64,000 bases of DNA from Xestospongia muta (lineage: Eukaryota > Porifera > Demospongiae > Haplosclerida > Petrosiidae), in contig OY848917.1 in assembly GCA_963693285.1 (NCBI GenBank), positions 29,027,245 through 29,091,244 of the forward strand, given 5' to 3'. Below the pieces are notes generated by a model that worked only from the letters and a program-made list of their open reading frames with translations, searched no databases and was not told the origin of the DNA. Shown here piece after piece: positions 1 through 11,310 of the stretch. The number at the start of each line of letters is the position of its first letter. Positions within the stretch are counted from its first letter, which is position 1. Position numbers and translations under genes: made by a program.

Positions 1-41
1 AGGCAACAATACTCTTACACCACCAGAATTACTCTACTAAA

Positions 42-287
42 TTAAAACTCTGTTGGTTTGACTTTGTAGATTGGCTTTAGCCATAAATCTACTATACTGC
101 TTGCTACAGAGTTAGCTTTGATTCTATTGGATTCCCACATTCTTGCAATTCTTATGATGGCTTCATGAAGTGATTGGTATTTCCTAAATGACCACTCTCC
201 ATATAAATTTATATGTATTATCCCCCAAAAGCAATCGCCTTCATCTGGAAAGTTGTAATGAACAGAATATATAGTATACACATTCAA
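42..287 (-). CDS. possible terminal exon of an unidentified gene
   Basis: An 81-codon open frame on the minus strand ends at a TAA near position 42. Its product has an ordinary amino-acid mix with many aromatic residues (for example WGIIHINLYGEW and RIARMWES) and is not a low-complexity artefact. On the minus strand a candidate acceptor (CTTTCCAG) lies near position 250, so the real coding part may be a last exon starting there, with the rest outside the window or upstream. I do not recognise the family. It could equally be chance in AT-rich DNA. Confidence 0.2.
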   Translation of the reverse strand: MNVYTIYSVHYNFPDEGDCFWGIIHINLYGEWSFRKYQSLHEAIIRIARMWESNRIKANSVASSIVDLWLKPIYKVKPTEF

Positions 288-681
288 TACTAGTATCTGT
301 AGTGATTACAATGTGTGACATATATAAATTTAAATCTTTGTCTAATTCTGTTCTCTGGCTAGGTAAAAATGTCCATTGCTGGTGCCTGCTGCCTAGACCC
401 AATCATGTATATTTATATAATGACTACTAATAAACTAGTACATAATAGTGTGCTAGTCAACCAATAAACGTTTTAACTTTAAGTCTTCTAGCAAAGATGT
501 TAGATGTATTATTTTTATAAAACAGTGATAGAGAGGTCACCTTTCAGGATAGATTATCAATTTTAGCATTATTTTTATATAAAACCACAAAAATAATATG
601 CTATTGAATTACATCATGTGTTTCTTGTTCTTCATTGAAAATATTATTATGTTTGGACATCTCTTTAGTTTAGGTCTACAG
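288..681. other. intergenic, nothing recognised
   Basis: AT-rich spacer upstream of the aminotransferase gene. No exon, repeat or RNA gene is seen. It includes a short upstream in-frame extension (ATG at 598) of the following gene, which I do not take as the start. Confidence 0.4.
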
Positions 682-2616
682 ATGAACGTCCTCACTACAA
701 ATACTCTACCATCTTTTTCATCTCGGATTGTTCAAGCAAGTGGAGTTATGTTTACTGATGAGAGTGGAAAGGAATATGTTGGCTTGTCTTCTTCAACTTT
801 GAATCTTGCATTAGGTTATCGACATTCAGAGGTTTCTCAAGCAGTTTCTGAGCAACTGTCTAAAGTCTGGTTTGTTCCAAGTTCTTTTAACAATCCAGTT
901 TATTTTGAGTTAGCTCAACTTCTTGTTGAAGCTGCACCTGATGGCATCTCTGCTGTAAATCTACGACAGTGTAATGGTACCGATGCAGTTGACTTTGCAA
1001 TCAAGTTAGCTCGTTGTCATACAAGAAGAACCAAGTTACTATGTGGACGAGATGCCTGGCATGGAATATCACAAAGTATTCTTCCCTTGTCCTCTCGTAA
1101 TACTTACCATCGCATCATTGAACAATCAGGTGTTTTTTATGCTGAAGAAAAGACACTTGAGTCTATGGCAAAACTTATTGAAGATCATCCTGATGCTGCA
1201 GCTGTGATTTTAGATCCTCTAGGAGTTGCCATTGGCCTCTATGAACCAGAGACAATATGTGAAGGTTTACACTGTGTAAGAGAACTGTGTAATAAATATG
1301 GCATCATCTTTATAATGGATGAAATTCAAACTTTTGGTGGTTATATTGGAGACAACCTCTTTGCTTGCTGTCACTATAATGTAACTCCAGACATCATATG
1401 CATTGGTAAAGCTCTTGGTGCTGGTTTGCCTCTAAGTGCAACTCTTTGTCGTAGTGATTTGAGAGCTGTTATTAGTAAGATGGAAGGAAGATATACTTAC
1501 GGAGGTCAGCCTCTTGCATGTGCAGCAGCTGTTCAAGCTATCAAGACGTTCATGGCCATTCAAGATGATGTTAGAAAAACATTGGAAACATTTACAAAGG
1601 AAACTCTGATTTTGACAGAAGCTTTTCCAATGCTTTGTATTCGACAAGTCGGTTTTTTTACTAAAATTTCCCCCCAAAATGAAGATTTTATAGAAAACTG
1701 GACAAAACGAGTTGAGGAGCTTTGTGTGGAGAATAGTCTGCTTATTCGTAATAATTTTGGAAGGAATGTTCTTTTAAAACCATCAATAGTGATCCCACCA
1801 CATGTCATTGAAGTTTCATTTAAGAAATTATCAGCTATTTTGATGAAAGCTGAAAAAGAATTACAGCAACCAAGTTTATTCTACAGTGACTTGATTCGTT
1901 ATGGAATACGTCCTACGCTATTGACTCGTATTAAGAAGAAACCTCCTGGGCCAAACAATTGGGATTATGTAGGAGCACTTCTAGCTGAAATTAGTCCCAC
2001 CCTATCAGTGAAGGAAATCAATATCAAACAACAGGTTAGAAATGTCATAAACCTTCGCCAGGCGGGTATTTGTGCAGCTGAAGTGGTTAAATCAGAGGAG
2101 GAATATGCAGAGTATACATATATAAGAGGAGTGTCTTTGGAAAAATACATGGTTGATCACATTGATTCAGATCCTGCTCTTGTTAATGGGCTTGTTTTGC
2201 AGCATCAGCAATATGTTGAAATGGCTCATGATGCAGGTCTCAGCATCCCTGATCGTTGGCCTGGTAACGCTATAGTAGTAGCAAATGGTTCAGGGCTTAC
2301 TTTGATTGATTTTGATATAACATATGAAGTATCTGATGGTGATAAAACTTTACTGTTCGCTTTTGAAGAGATTTGGTCAACTTTCCAGTGCCTTTCTTGG
2401 GTCAAAAATTGTCATTTTCGACAGGATTTGTCAGATAGGCTTTGCTATGCTCTTGTTACGAGAAATAAGTCTAAGATATCTATAGTTTGGAATGGGTTAG
2501 TGACGTTTTATGGCAATCCTAAAAAGCCCTATCTACCAGAATCTCTGTCACCTGAAGATTACGTCAAGTCCATTGATACGATGAGAAAATCATTTTCCAG
2601 ACTTCAAACCTTTTGA
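682..2616 (+). CDS. class III PLP aminotransferase fused to a kinase-like C-terminal domain
   Basis: One uninterrupted frame. The ATG at 682 is preferred because the family's N-terminal region begins there; an in-frame ATG at 598 would add 28 hydrophobic residues with no family counterpart. Residues about 1-400 show class III (glutamate-1-semialdehyde/GABA type) aminotransferase hallmarks: the phosphate-binding NGTDAVDFAIKLAR, the cofactor-ring Asp in IMDEIQTFG, the Schiff-base Lys in GKALGAGLPLSA, then YGGQPLACAAA. All key residues are present, so activity is plausible; the substrate cannot be told. The last ~240 residues resemble a small-molecule or LPS-kinase-like fold, with SIPDRWPGNAIV (catalytic D..N) followed by LTLIDFDITYE (metal-binding DFD). 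Aminotransferases of this class are normally ~430 residues, so the extension is a fusion. A 2 kb gene with no intron among intron-rich neighbours suggests bacterial transfer or retrocopying (inference). Confidence 0.8.
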   Translation: MNVLTTNTLPSFSSRIVQASGVMFTDESGKEYVGLSSSTLNLALGYRHSEVSQAVSEQLSKVWFVPSSFNNPVYFELAQLLVEAAPDGISAVNLRQCNGTDAVDFAIKLARCHTRRTKLLCGRDAWHGISQSILPLSSRNTYHRIIEQSGVFYAEEKTLESMAKLIEDHPDAAAVILDPLGVAIGLYEPETICEGLHCVRELCNKYGIIFIMDEIQTFGGYIGDNLFACCHYNVTPDIICIGKALGAGLPLSATLCRSDLRAVISKMEGRYTYGGQPLACAAAVQAIKTFMAIQDDVRKTLETFTKETLILTEAFPMLCIRQVGFFTKISPQNEDFIENWTKRVEELCVENSLLIRNNFGRNVLLKPSIVIPPHVIEVSFKKLSAILMKAEKELQQPSLFYSDLIRYGIRPTLLTRIKKKPPGPNNWDYVGALLAEISPTLSVKEINIKQQVRNVINLRQAGICAAEVVKSEEEYAEYTYIRGVSLEKYMVDHIDSDPALVNGLVLQHQQYVEMAHDAGLSIPDRWPGNAIVVANGSGLTLIDFDITYEVSDGDKTLLFAFEEIWSTFQCLSWVKNCHFRQDLSDRLCYALVTRNKSKISIVWNGLVTFYGNPKKPYLPESLSPEDYVKSIDTMRKSFSRLQTF

Positions 2617-2985
2617 AAACGATGTTGCTAACCTTAATTAACATAACAAGCATTAAAATTGTTTAATTATAAAATTTAATTTCCTATATATAAATAAATA
2701 ACTGGTAAAATAAATAATTTAACTGCATTTTCACTCAAACATATAATTGCAATCTTGATGCATACATGTAGCTATGTCTTATAATAAGGTTTCAACTTTG
2801 TTGTTAAGTTTAATGTGAAAAAACAATCATACAGTTAATGAATACACGTTCTTTAACAAAGCAATGTTCATTTATAACTGTAGTATGAGTGTTAGAGATC
2901 TCAAGATCTTGCCAGTAGCAATTCAACATGTACAGCTACTAGGGCATATCTTTGCAAATCATCTCATATCCTATAAGTGCAATAG
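2617..2985. other. intergenic, nothing recognised
   Basis: AT-rich 3' flank of the aminotransferase gene. No further gene-like signal is seen. Confidence 0.4.
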
Positions 2986-2989
2986 AGAA

Positions 2990-4648
2990 TGAAGTAGCTT
3001 GAGGATTGCCATATGGATTTTTTGGGAAATCGATGCATCCACAATGCGCAAGTTGTCAATACCATATACCTTGAGATTCTTTGGATTAACACCTGGGGAT
3101 GTGTTCACTTGACCTCGACCATCAACCCCCATTCAACAAGTGCTATTGTAATGGTATGTAGTGTTTATTGTACCACATAGATAACATTTGAGGGTCTCTA
3201 CATTATCCTTGCTCACATCATTCACTCAACTCAGGAGAAGAACCAATCCTTCTGGAGGGTTTACAAAGCTTTGACACAGGCATCCATGTCTTCTTCCTTT
3301 TCAAGATAATTAACTTCAATGATGGGAAGTCCATACAAGTTTTCTTTGTTTAGTTTGACCTAGCCAGGACTTTGTATATTGTGTACATTTATGCCAAGAT
3401 GAAAACCAGGTTTCCAGGCATCAGGAATATTGTAGAGACCAAGCATTTTTGTGCTTTGATTGGTAATCTGGAATTCTGCATGAGCACCAGTAAATGCAAT
3501 TACTCTTCCTATGCCATATTCCATAAATGTAGGAGAAGCTTTCTGGTCATCTTGTAATTGTTGGATACATAGATATAATGCGCAAGAGCTTTCCCCACTC
3601 AAAGAAGATTAACCCTTGGCATGATACCTACTTTTTTTAACGCTTCTAAATCTCCTATTCCAGATAGCATCAGTATGACTGTTGTCCCAATAGCCCCAGC
3701 AGTCATAATATCTCTTGATTTGCCTTGATAGTAGTTACAGCTCTCTTAGGACTATGATAAGGTCAATACTGCACACTATAAACATGGGTCACCTTTAAAA
3801 TTCAACAAAAGCCATGACACCATGGCACCTGTCTCCACATAAAAAGTTTTCTTTTTTCCATGGCTCCTCAACAAACATCTGATATAGAGTGACCCTCTTA
3901 TCTAAGTGAATAGGATAGTACTGAATGTAAGAAGTGCCTGCCTGATTTTCCATGTTGCAAAAATCTTTCCAAGGAATTGCACTGTTTACACAAGCCTTTA
4001 TGAAGTGCATTTCATATTGAGAATCCTTTCTAGGGTCACACACATGATCTGGCAATATGCTCTCCATTTGCTCAAAGAATGAGACAAAAGTATCCCAACC
4101 CCATCCCTTGCATCCAAATTGGGTAACTTATTCATCGTGTGACTCACACCCACCACGTACCCACAAAAAGGAGTGATGGATAGTACTCCCACCTAAAGCA
4201 GCTGCTCTTGCAAGTTGAATTACATGACCATACAACCATGCCTACTTTGTCGATAAAAAAAAAACATTCAATAGTTGGATCACTCTACAAAACAGTCGAC
4301 ATTTCTGGATTCCAAATGGCCTTGATGTCAATTCCAGGAAGCTCCCCAGCCTCCAGCAATAGAATTAATGCGTGAGGGTCCTTTGATGGTATTTTGTTAG
4401 CTACTATAGCCACCACTACCTACTACTACATAATCATAAGTATTTTCTTGTTCAATGGCTTGTGCTTTAGGATAAAGAAATTCATTGTGAAACAAAGATG
4501 TCACTTTGTTCACATCCAAGGCTATATTGTGATAAGCTTTGGCAGCTGCTGCTTGCACATTAATGTTTTGTTCCCTGGTAGAATGAACATTACTAACTAA
4601 GGTTTCTATGAAGAAAAGGAAAAAAGAAAGTATGATACTAGTATTCAA
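2990..4648 (-). pseudogene. decayed GMC oxidoreductase (choline/glucose dehydrogenase family)
   Basis: Reading the minus strand from 4648 downward gives a hydrophobic, signal-like N-terminus, then YDYVVVGSGG near 4400-4430, a version of the FAD-binding start of GMC enzymes. In another frame near 4140-4200 comes LGGSTIHHSFLWVRGG, the family's first signature (normally LGGSSxxNGMxYVRG). Near 3025-3140 the family's C-terminal end appears: YHY, an in-frame stop where the Lys of GTCKMG should be, then GVNPKNLKVYGIDNLRIVDASI. The parts lie in different frames and stops interrupt them, so no intact enzyme can be made. The order and spacing fit one ~600-residue gene decayed in place. Confidence 0.8.
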
Positions 4649-4896
4649 TATTCTATTGATTTATCGTAAGCAATCTCTGCCTACAAAGCCAGTATTAAGT
4701 GGTTTTTTCTTCAGTGTCTACTTTTTTGAGCAACAAGACAAGACAATGAATTTGATTATTGGTTAAATTATATATGTACCACAGTAATAACATTCATTGA
4801 CATAGCTAGGTGATAGAGAGAGAGAGAGAGAGAAAACTTAACACATATACACACACATTTAGTTCATGTCTTTCACTAATGAATACTTCCTTATTG
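4649..4896. other. intergenic with a short (GA)n run
   Basis: AT-rich spacer. A (GA)n microsatellite lies at about 4813-4833. Nothing else is recognised. Confidence 0.4.
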
Positions 4897-5597
4897 TTAA
4901 TTATGTCTATAAATTGAGAAACTCAATGAGTATCCACATCTGATAACAAATAAAATATAAAATATAAAAGAAACAGTTTTATTAAAAAATTATTAAATAT
5001 ATCATAGAGTTTGACATATGAAACTATTTTGGAATGAAAGTCCCATACTAGTAATATGAAGATTTATATGTTTAGAGTTCATCTTTCCTTTATAAATGCT
5101 TGCCTAATAATTTGATCACTCAAAGGACTTTAGTCATGAAGTCCATCTCATCTCATGCGCGTAACTATTATGGAGATGAAATGAGATACATTGACACTAT
5201 AGATCATGTAACTATTTGAGTGACTACACTATATCTAAGTTATATAACATACACTTGTTAAACTATATCATTACTTTAATCTATAATAATTAACAGTGTT
5301 TATATCATTCATTATTTTTAACATGCAAGTACTCCATATAATTTAAATACTGGTCCTAACATTATATCAGTTTTATTCACTTAAAATAGGATTTTATTAT
5401 TTGAACTGTTGTCATAGTTACTAGAATCTCATCAATTGATGTAAGACAGATATATTGAGTTACTACAGAGCCAAAACAGGTCTAACTCAATATGTATAAA
5501 GCCAACTAGAAGCCAAAAAGCACTCTTTGTAGTTTATGTTCAATAACTGAAACTATGAGGAAAAGATATATACTATTTCAATTTAACTAACTGGATT
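4897..5597. repeat. direct repeat R1, copy 1 (~700 bp)
   Basis: This block is nearly the same, in the same orientation, as 30930-31636. Shared landmarks run in the same order: TCTATAAATTGAGAAACTC, the TTGACATATGAAACTATTTT stretch, and the closing TTTAACTAACTGGATTA. No open frame is seen. The two copies bracket the inverted-repeat region and the beta-helix gene. It may be a mobile-element fragment or a trace of the duplication that built the locus. Confidence 0.75.
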
Positions 5598-5864
5598 AAT
5601 TTCAGTTGAAACAGTATCTGTTGATAGCTAGTCACTCCCATTAGGATTGTCTGAGGTCACTGCTATTAGGATTTCTCTCGGTACCCAATCTCCTTATAAC
5701 ATTTGTGATATAGTGTGTGGTTAAGTTGTATATAAATAAACCCTTTGTCAACTTACACGTGCCAATTGCCTAAGGCAAAAAGTCTGTAGCCTGTGCCAGC
5801 TACCTAGACACACTGTCACAGTGTAATTTTTATTGAACCGGCAATACTTCTATTAATAAGTTTC

Positions 5865-5922
5865 AACTATGCTTGTATTGGAGTCAAATTTAAATTTGAC
5901 TCCGATACAAGCATGGTTAAAA
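5865..5922. repeat. near-perfect palindrome
   Basis: Two ~27-nt arms meet with no loop around the core TCAAATTTAAATTTGA. The flanking halves AACTATGCTTGTATTGGAG and CTCCGATACAAGCATGGTT differ at only a few positions. The matching place in the right arm (about 25387-25443) has the same palindrome with more mismatches. It could form a cruciform, or be the fused ends of a foldback element. Confidence 0.7.
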
Positions 5923-6065
5923 TTAAAGATGAGGTTCAATCTCACAAAACTTTAGCCACAATTTTTTTAGAATTCCCGATCACTGAATATTGTACATACT
6001 GTAAAAAAAAGATGATACTCTATCATGTAAGTGACGTTATTAGTAACGAAATTTACACAATAAGT

Positions 6066-6085
6066 CACGCCCACACTTGAGTGTA
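6066..6085. promoter_or_regulatory. candidate promoter element (CACGCCCACACTTGAGTG)
   Basis: This GC-richer motif stands out in AT-rich DNA upstream of the FERM-kinase exons and is preserved in the right arm at about 25221-25246 on the other strand. About 190 bp downstream a plausible 5' exon ends in CAAGTAAG (near 6253), which is also kept in the right arm. Promoter function is inferred from position and conservation only. Confidence 0.25.
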
Positions 6086-6892
6086 GTTTAATACACCCCT
6101 ACGCGTAAGCTGAAGGCCACGAACCATAGCTATTTGCTCGATATTAGGAATTCTCATAATCTCTGAAATATTTGAGCTAGTGTAAGACATTTTGGTGGAT
6201 CAATTTCTTAGTACAAGCCTGAAGGAGAGTGATACAACATTATTAAATATCAAGTAAGATAATCATGTCTAAACATTTATAGTTTATATAATTATATATT
6301 ATATATGCTTTAAACTCAGTAGTATAACAAAGGGGTTTAAGGGCTGATTCAAGGAGGGAGAGGGGAAAAGAGTGGCTAACCACTCTCTATCCTTTATCTT
6401 CTTATTGTAACATTAGTATTACCATGATTTATAGATTGTACTAATAATATAAATCATGATGACACATGGTAGGTCTTAATTGGATACTTTAATAATGAAA
6501 CAGCTTAAAGGTCACAAGTAATAATCTTATTATTTTTTTTGTAATTTATCAGTACAACAGACGTTATGTCAAATTACATACTAGCATATTAGTTTGATAG
6601 ACAATTAATGAAGCAAACAAATTGTTTGCATAACTTAACTTCCATATATTAAAAATACATTAGGTTAGTTATGACAAATATAGTAATATACAATGCATAG
6701 TTAACCAACAATGTTAACTGACCAGCAATATAGCTGAGCTAGTTATTATACTCGGTCATTTATATATGAATTGTAACTTCTAAATAAAGTTTTTATTCAT
6801 GAGATTCACACATTATATGTATATTAATTATTTAATTGTTGGTATAATTCCTTTTGTATACTTACAAAATCTAAGAATAATTTGAATTCTTG

Positions 6893-6897
6893 TTATA

Positions 6898-6963
<66 letters not shown>

Positions 6964-7078
6964 CACGTACATACATACATTCATACATACATACATACAT
7001 ACATACATACATACATACATACATACATACTTGCATACAAACATACATACATAGATAAATACATACATATATATATAT
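6893..7078. repeat. microsatellite (TA)n / (CATA)n
   Basis: Simple-sequence run, probably within a 5' intron of the FERM-kinase gene. The right arm has a comparable but longer (TATG)n/(TA)n run at the matching place. Open frames across it are repeat artefacts. Confidence 0.95.
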
Positions 7079-8056
7079 AATTATATTGTTACACTTCTAT
7101 AAATGTCATTCTTTTATTCATATAGATATCCACTGTATGCCAAACAAATTTGGTATTGATCTTCAAGCTGTCCGTGAATTATGGCTGTACAAGGTAATAA
7201 GTAATTTGCTAAAAATAGGTCATAACTAAGCTAAACTTGAAATTTGTTAATTATAATAAATCAATGCTAATATTTCAAAGTTATGTATAATATTAATATT
7301 AAGCAAAAGAATCATCATAATATTTTAACTAACTAATAAGTCAATGAAATGTTAAACAGAATCTTTACGTTAATAATTAACTGCTTGACTTCAATTAGTA
7401 AAATAAACATAGTTGAATGGTCTATAACCCCAACACCTTACAATCATAGTAGTCGATAACATGCACTATATATGCATACAGTAAATATCATAAGTGCATG
7501 GTTTAAAACATATAATCATGGCAGATTATTCACACCGAATATAATTGTGATTTCCAATATAATCACACACAATGACTTTATATCTTCGTAAGTTAAAATA
7601 GTTTATTTAGTTTCATGTATAGTTAACTAAAGGCAGAAATTAAATCAAAAAATTTAATGCATAATACATTAAGTGCTAAAAAAATAACATTTACAATTTT
7701 GCTACAAATGTCTGCAGATTGAGTTTCACTGTGTGACCAATCAATCTATTATTAAGATATCTTAATTTGGGATTGTCTTTATTTCAATCCAGCAACATCA
7801 TTTATGAAGAATGTATGATCATTAAATATAACATTGATTGTATAACATGTACTGTCTTTACTTACATATACACTTGACAAATGTCTTTAAGATAGCTTCA
7901 TTTCATATCTGTTATTTCAAGTGTTTCTCATTATCAAACTATATAATTATGGGTATGTGCCTATTAACCTTTCCTTGTTTATCACTTTTTGGTCATGTCA
8001 TATCTACTTTTATTACTTGTGTTGTTATAACTTATTTACAAATTCTATTTCCCTAG

Positions 8057-11000
8057 TAAATGAAATTAATGGCAAAGGATATGTTGATTTACCTTTACTT
8101 GATGAAACAGGAATAGATATTACTGATCCTATTCAAGTTGATGTTCTTTATATCCAGGTATGTTAATATTGTGTTAAAGTAGATGACTTCCATAGAATAA
8201 AAACAACAACCAGTTTTCCATTCAGTTCTTCATCTAGATTATCATTGTCATGTCTTAATCCTTTAGTCAAGAAACAGTATTATTAATGGGACTCAGCCTT
8301 GTACAAAAGTTGAGGCTGTGGTATTGGCTGCTTATCAATGTCAAGTACAGTATGGTAATTATAATAAAGAACAACACAAGAAAGGTTTTCTTAAGTAAGT
8401 TTTTTCATGTACAACAATATATTTATATCCAATACTACTATTTATATAATATAGCTTGTCTGAGTTTTTACCAGAGGACTTTTTGAAAATACAAAGAATA
8501 GAAAATGAAATTTACAATGTATGTTTTCATTAAATCATTAGCATCATTATGATCAGAGTCATTTCTTATCAATATAGGAACATAGAAAACTAATTGATAT
8601 GACAGAAATTGATGTAAAGTGCTGTTACATAAGATTTTGTCGCTCTTTGAAAACTTATGGAGGGACCTATTTTCTTGTGAAGGTATAAAAGTCACTTAAT
8701 CCAGAGTACATAGGTACAACAAATATTATAATTTGTTACTACTTAATTCTTTAGGAAAAGGTACGTGGGCATAAAAACTATGTGCCACACCTTCTTGGAG
8801 TTACACCAAGGGCTGTCCTTCGAATGGACAAAAACACAAAAGAAGTATTAAATGAGTGGTCTTATACAACTGTGTGTCGTTATGCAGGAAAATCTGATAT
8901 GTTGACATTAGTAAGCTGTCAACTGTTTTAATTATAAATTGTTATACTGTGATATATATTAGGATTTTGGTGACTACAATAAGTCATGCTATGTAGCTCA
9001 GACAACAGAAGGAGAAGCTATCTGTCATTTAATGACTAAGTATATCAATACTTTAATACAAAATAAAAGAAGTCATTTTGATGTCTATGAAAATGAAGAT
9101 GTTTCTGTCTCTATTGACACAACTCAAGAAGTAGGATCATTATGTACAAAGTGACAAGCCACACTATATGTATCAATACTTAAAACTCTTATTAGCTTTT
9201 ATGTGCCTATAAGTTTGTACATACCTTAACTGAGTGATTCTTTTAAATATAAGTATTATATAGCTCATTTACCAAACTTGACTTTTCTCTTTCATTAACC
9301 GCAAGAAGAGTCTAAGTTTCATTAAAATTTACTAATAGATTTAGAAGGTGACATTGTTTGTTTGTAGGGAATGTACAAATTGCAAGCCATAATATATTGC
9401 TAATGCTTGTATAACAGCTGGCTAGCATAGATGTACTTATTTAATATGAACTAGACAAATTGGATTATTACTGAATCTTACTTGAGTCATTGATAGGACT
9501 TTCAAAAACAGTTAGCTTGTTATGACAATGAGTTGCTCTAACATTTTTCTCTTTTTATTTTCTTATAAGCCTTGGTCAGAAAGTTAACATTTTGACATGT
9601 ACTGTTCAACTAATTAATTATTTTGTATCTTTATATTGTTCATCATCTTTTTTAAATGTTGATATATTTTTGTTTAGACTACTTTGACAAGTCTCAATGT
9701 TGATACACAGGATAAACAATACATTCAGATACAAAATGATCAACTAGAAGAGCTGTCTGAGATACTAGACAGTCAAAGAGATCAATATTATGAAATGCAA
9801 CAAGAAGAAACCAGTAAGTACTGACTTCAATATCAACTCAATACAACCAACACTGTTACTTTGTAAATTCTTGATAGTCTCTGTGTGATACTTTGCATAT
9901 GATATGAGGTTTTGTAGTAATAGTTTATAATTGAGACTATTTTTCTGAAAAAAGCTAGCAAGTAAGCCTAATTAGTCCTTTTTGAGAAAGATATTCTTCA
10001 GTAAAAATATATAGATGTATCAAGCTACTGTTGATAATCTATGTAAACTTGGCAAGCTATTTCTGAAATATTTATATTGCTCACAGTGCATTTCAATTCA
10101 TGTTTTAGTATTTAAACTTTATAAATGTTACTAATTATGTATGTTGATATTGTCCTCCTCAGAAACACTTACTGATGATGCCAAAGTAATGCAAAGCCTC
10201 AGAGAATATTTCAAAAAAGAGTTTGAAATAGAGAAAGCTGAACTTCATCAAAGAATGTATTCACTTCAGATGCAAATTGATACTCATCAAACTGCCTATG
10301 AAAAAGAGAAGGTAGACCACAATACAACTCTAAAGGCTCAAACTGACCTTAAGGAAAAAATACTCCATCTTCAGAGTAAGATAAATGTTCTAAAAGCGTC
10401 TAACACTCAACTCCAGTTTGAGAAAGATCAAGCTATTTCAGAGCTACAAAGACTGGTACCCAGACTATCAGTGGAGAATATGGAGCTAAAAAAGCAGAAT
10501 GACTCATGGAAAGTCAGTCATAATGAGGTCACTCTAACTGATGATGAATTAGGAAGAGGTGCCTGGGGAGTGATATGGGTTGGTATCTATCGAGAACAGA
10601 AAGTAGCTGTAAAACAAATGCACCATGTGATAATAAGTGAAGATAATCTCAAGTTACTAGATCGCGAGATCAACACAATGGCTCAGTTACGTCACCCCAA
10701 CCTCCTTCAGTTTATTGGTGCTGTATTAGATGATCCATCTGGTAATCCTATGATTATTACTGAGATTATGGATACCTCACTACGTGGTGCTTATGAGAGC
10801 AAGCAACTCACTCCTAACACAACCTGTGAACCTGTCATATTGACCATAATGCGAGATGTTGCAGTAGGTCTAAACTACTTACATTGCTTACCCGATCCTA
10901 TTATCCATCGTGACATTAGCAGTGGTAATGTTCTTTTAGAATCAAAAGGCGCTAACAAATGGAAAACTAAGATCTCCGACTTTGGCTCTGCTAATAAAGC

Positions 11001-11310
11001 TCGCCAAGCAATTACAAGTGCAAGAGGTTCTTTAGTATATAGTGCTCCTGAATCAAAGATTGCTGAAATCAATACAACTCTGACAACTAAGATGGATGTA
11101 TATAGCTATGGTATTCTATTTTGTGAAATATTGACTTGTCGTTTTCCAGACCCTTCAATTTTTAATGAAATGTGCCAACAAATTTTTTCTCAAAATCCAT
11201 CTCTCCATCGTATAATACTTACGTGCATCAAAGCAAAACCCAGTGTTCGTCCAACAATTAAACAAGTTATAGAGCATTTAGACATTTACATTAAACAACT
11301 TCACAAATAA
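8057..11310 (+). CDS. talin-type FERM (F2-F3) - coiled coil - protein kinase, left-arm copy
   Basis: Eight exons join in phase: 8057-8157, 8267-8394, 8455-8518, 8578-8682, 8755-8910, 8963-9130, 9678-9813, 10163-11310, giving 667 codons plus an unresolved N-terminus. The first ~240 residues follow the talin head in order: VLYIQ, CQVQYGNYNKEQHKKGFL (F2), FCRSLKTYGGTYFLVKEK, then F3 with LTLDFGDYNKS and AQTTEGEAI. At the place of talin-1 Trp359 there is Tyr (RY for RW). A ~150-residue coiled coil follows, then a kinase: GRGAWGVIWVG glycine loop, VAVKQM lysine, IHRDISSGNVLL, SDFGSANK, SAPES. All catalytic residues are present; it looks TKL-like. An ATG at 10141 lies in the intron before the last exon. 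The start was not found: a candidate exon at 7126-7193 differs in length between the arms and does not join in frame, so F0/F1 may be missing. Confidence 0.85.

Noticed and set aside
6871..7068. Open frame of Tyr/Val/Cys/Met repeats on the minus strand
   Set aside because: It is a translation of the (CATA)n/(TA)n microsatellite.
7126..7193. Candidate first coding exon of the FERM-kinase gene (MPNKFGIDLQAVRELW)
   Set aside because: It differs by one nucleotide in length between the arms (68 against 67) and joining it to 8057 gives a stop. It is perhaps an untranslated exon, so it was not included.
10141..10162. ATG at 10141 as the true start of a stand-alone kinase
   Set aside because: The 22 nt before 10163 end in CTCCTCAG, a good acceptor. 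The upstream FERM exons join in phase at 10163, and the same holds in the right arm. A secondary internal start cannot be fully excluded.
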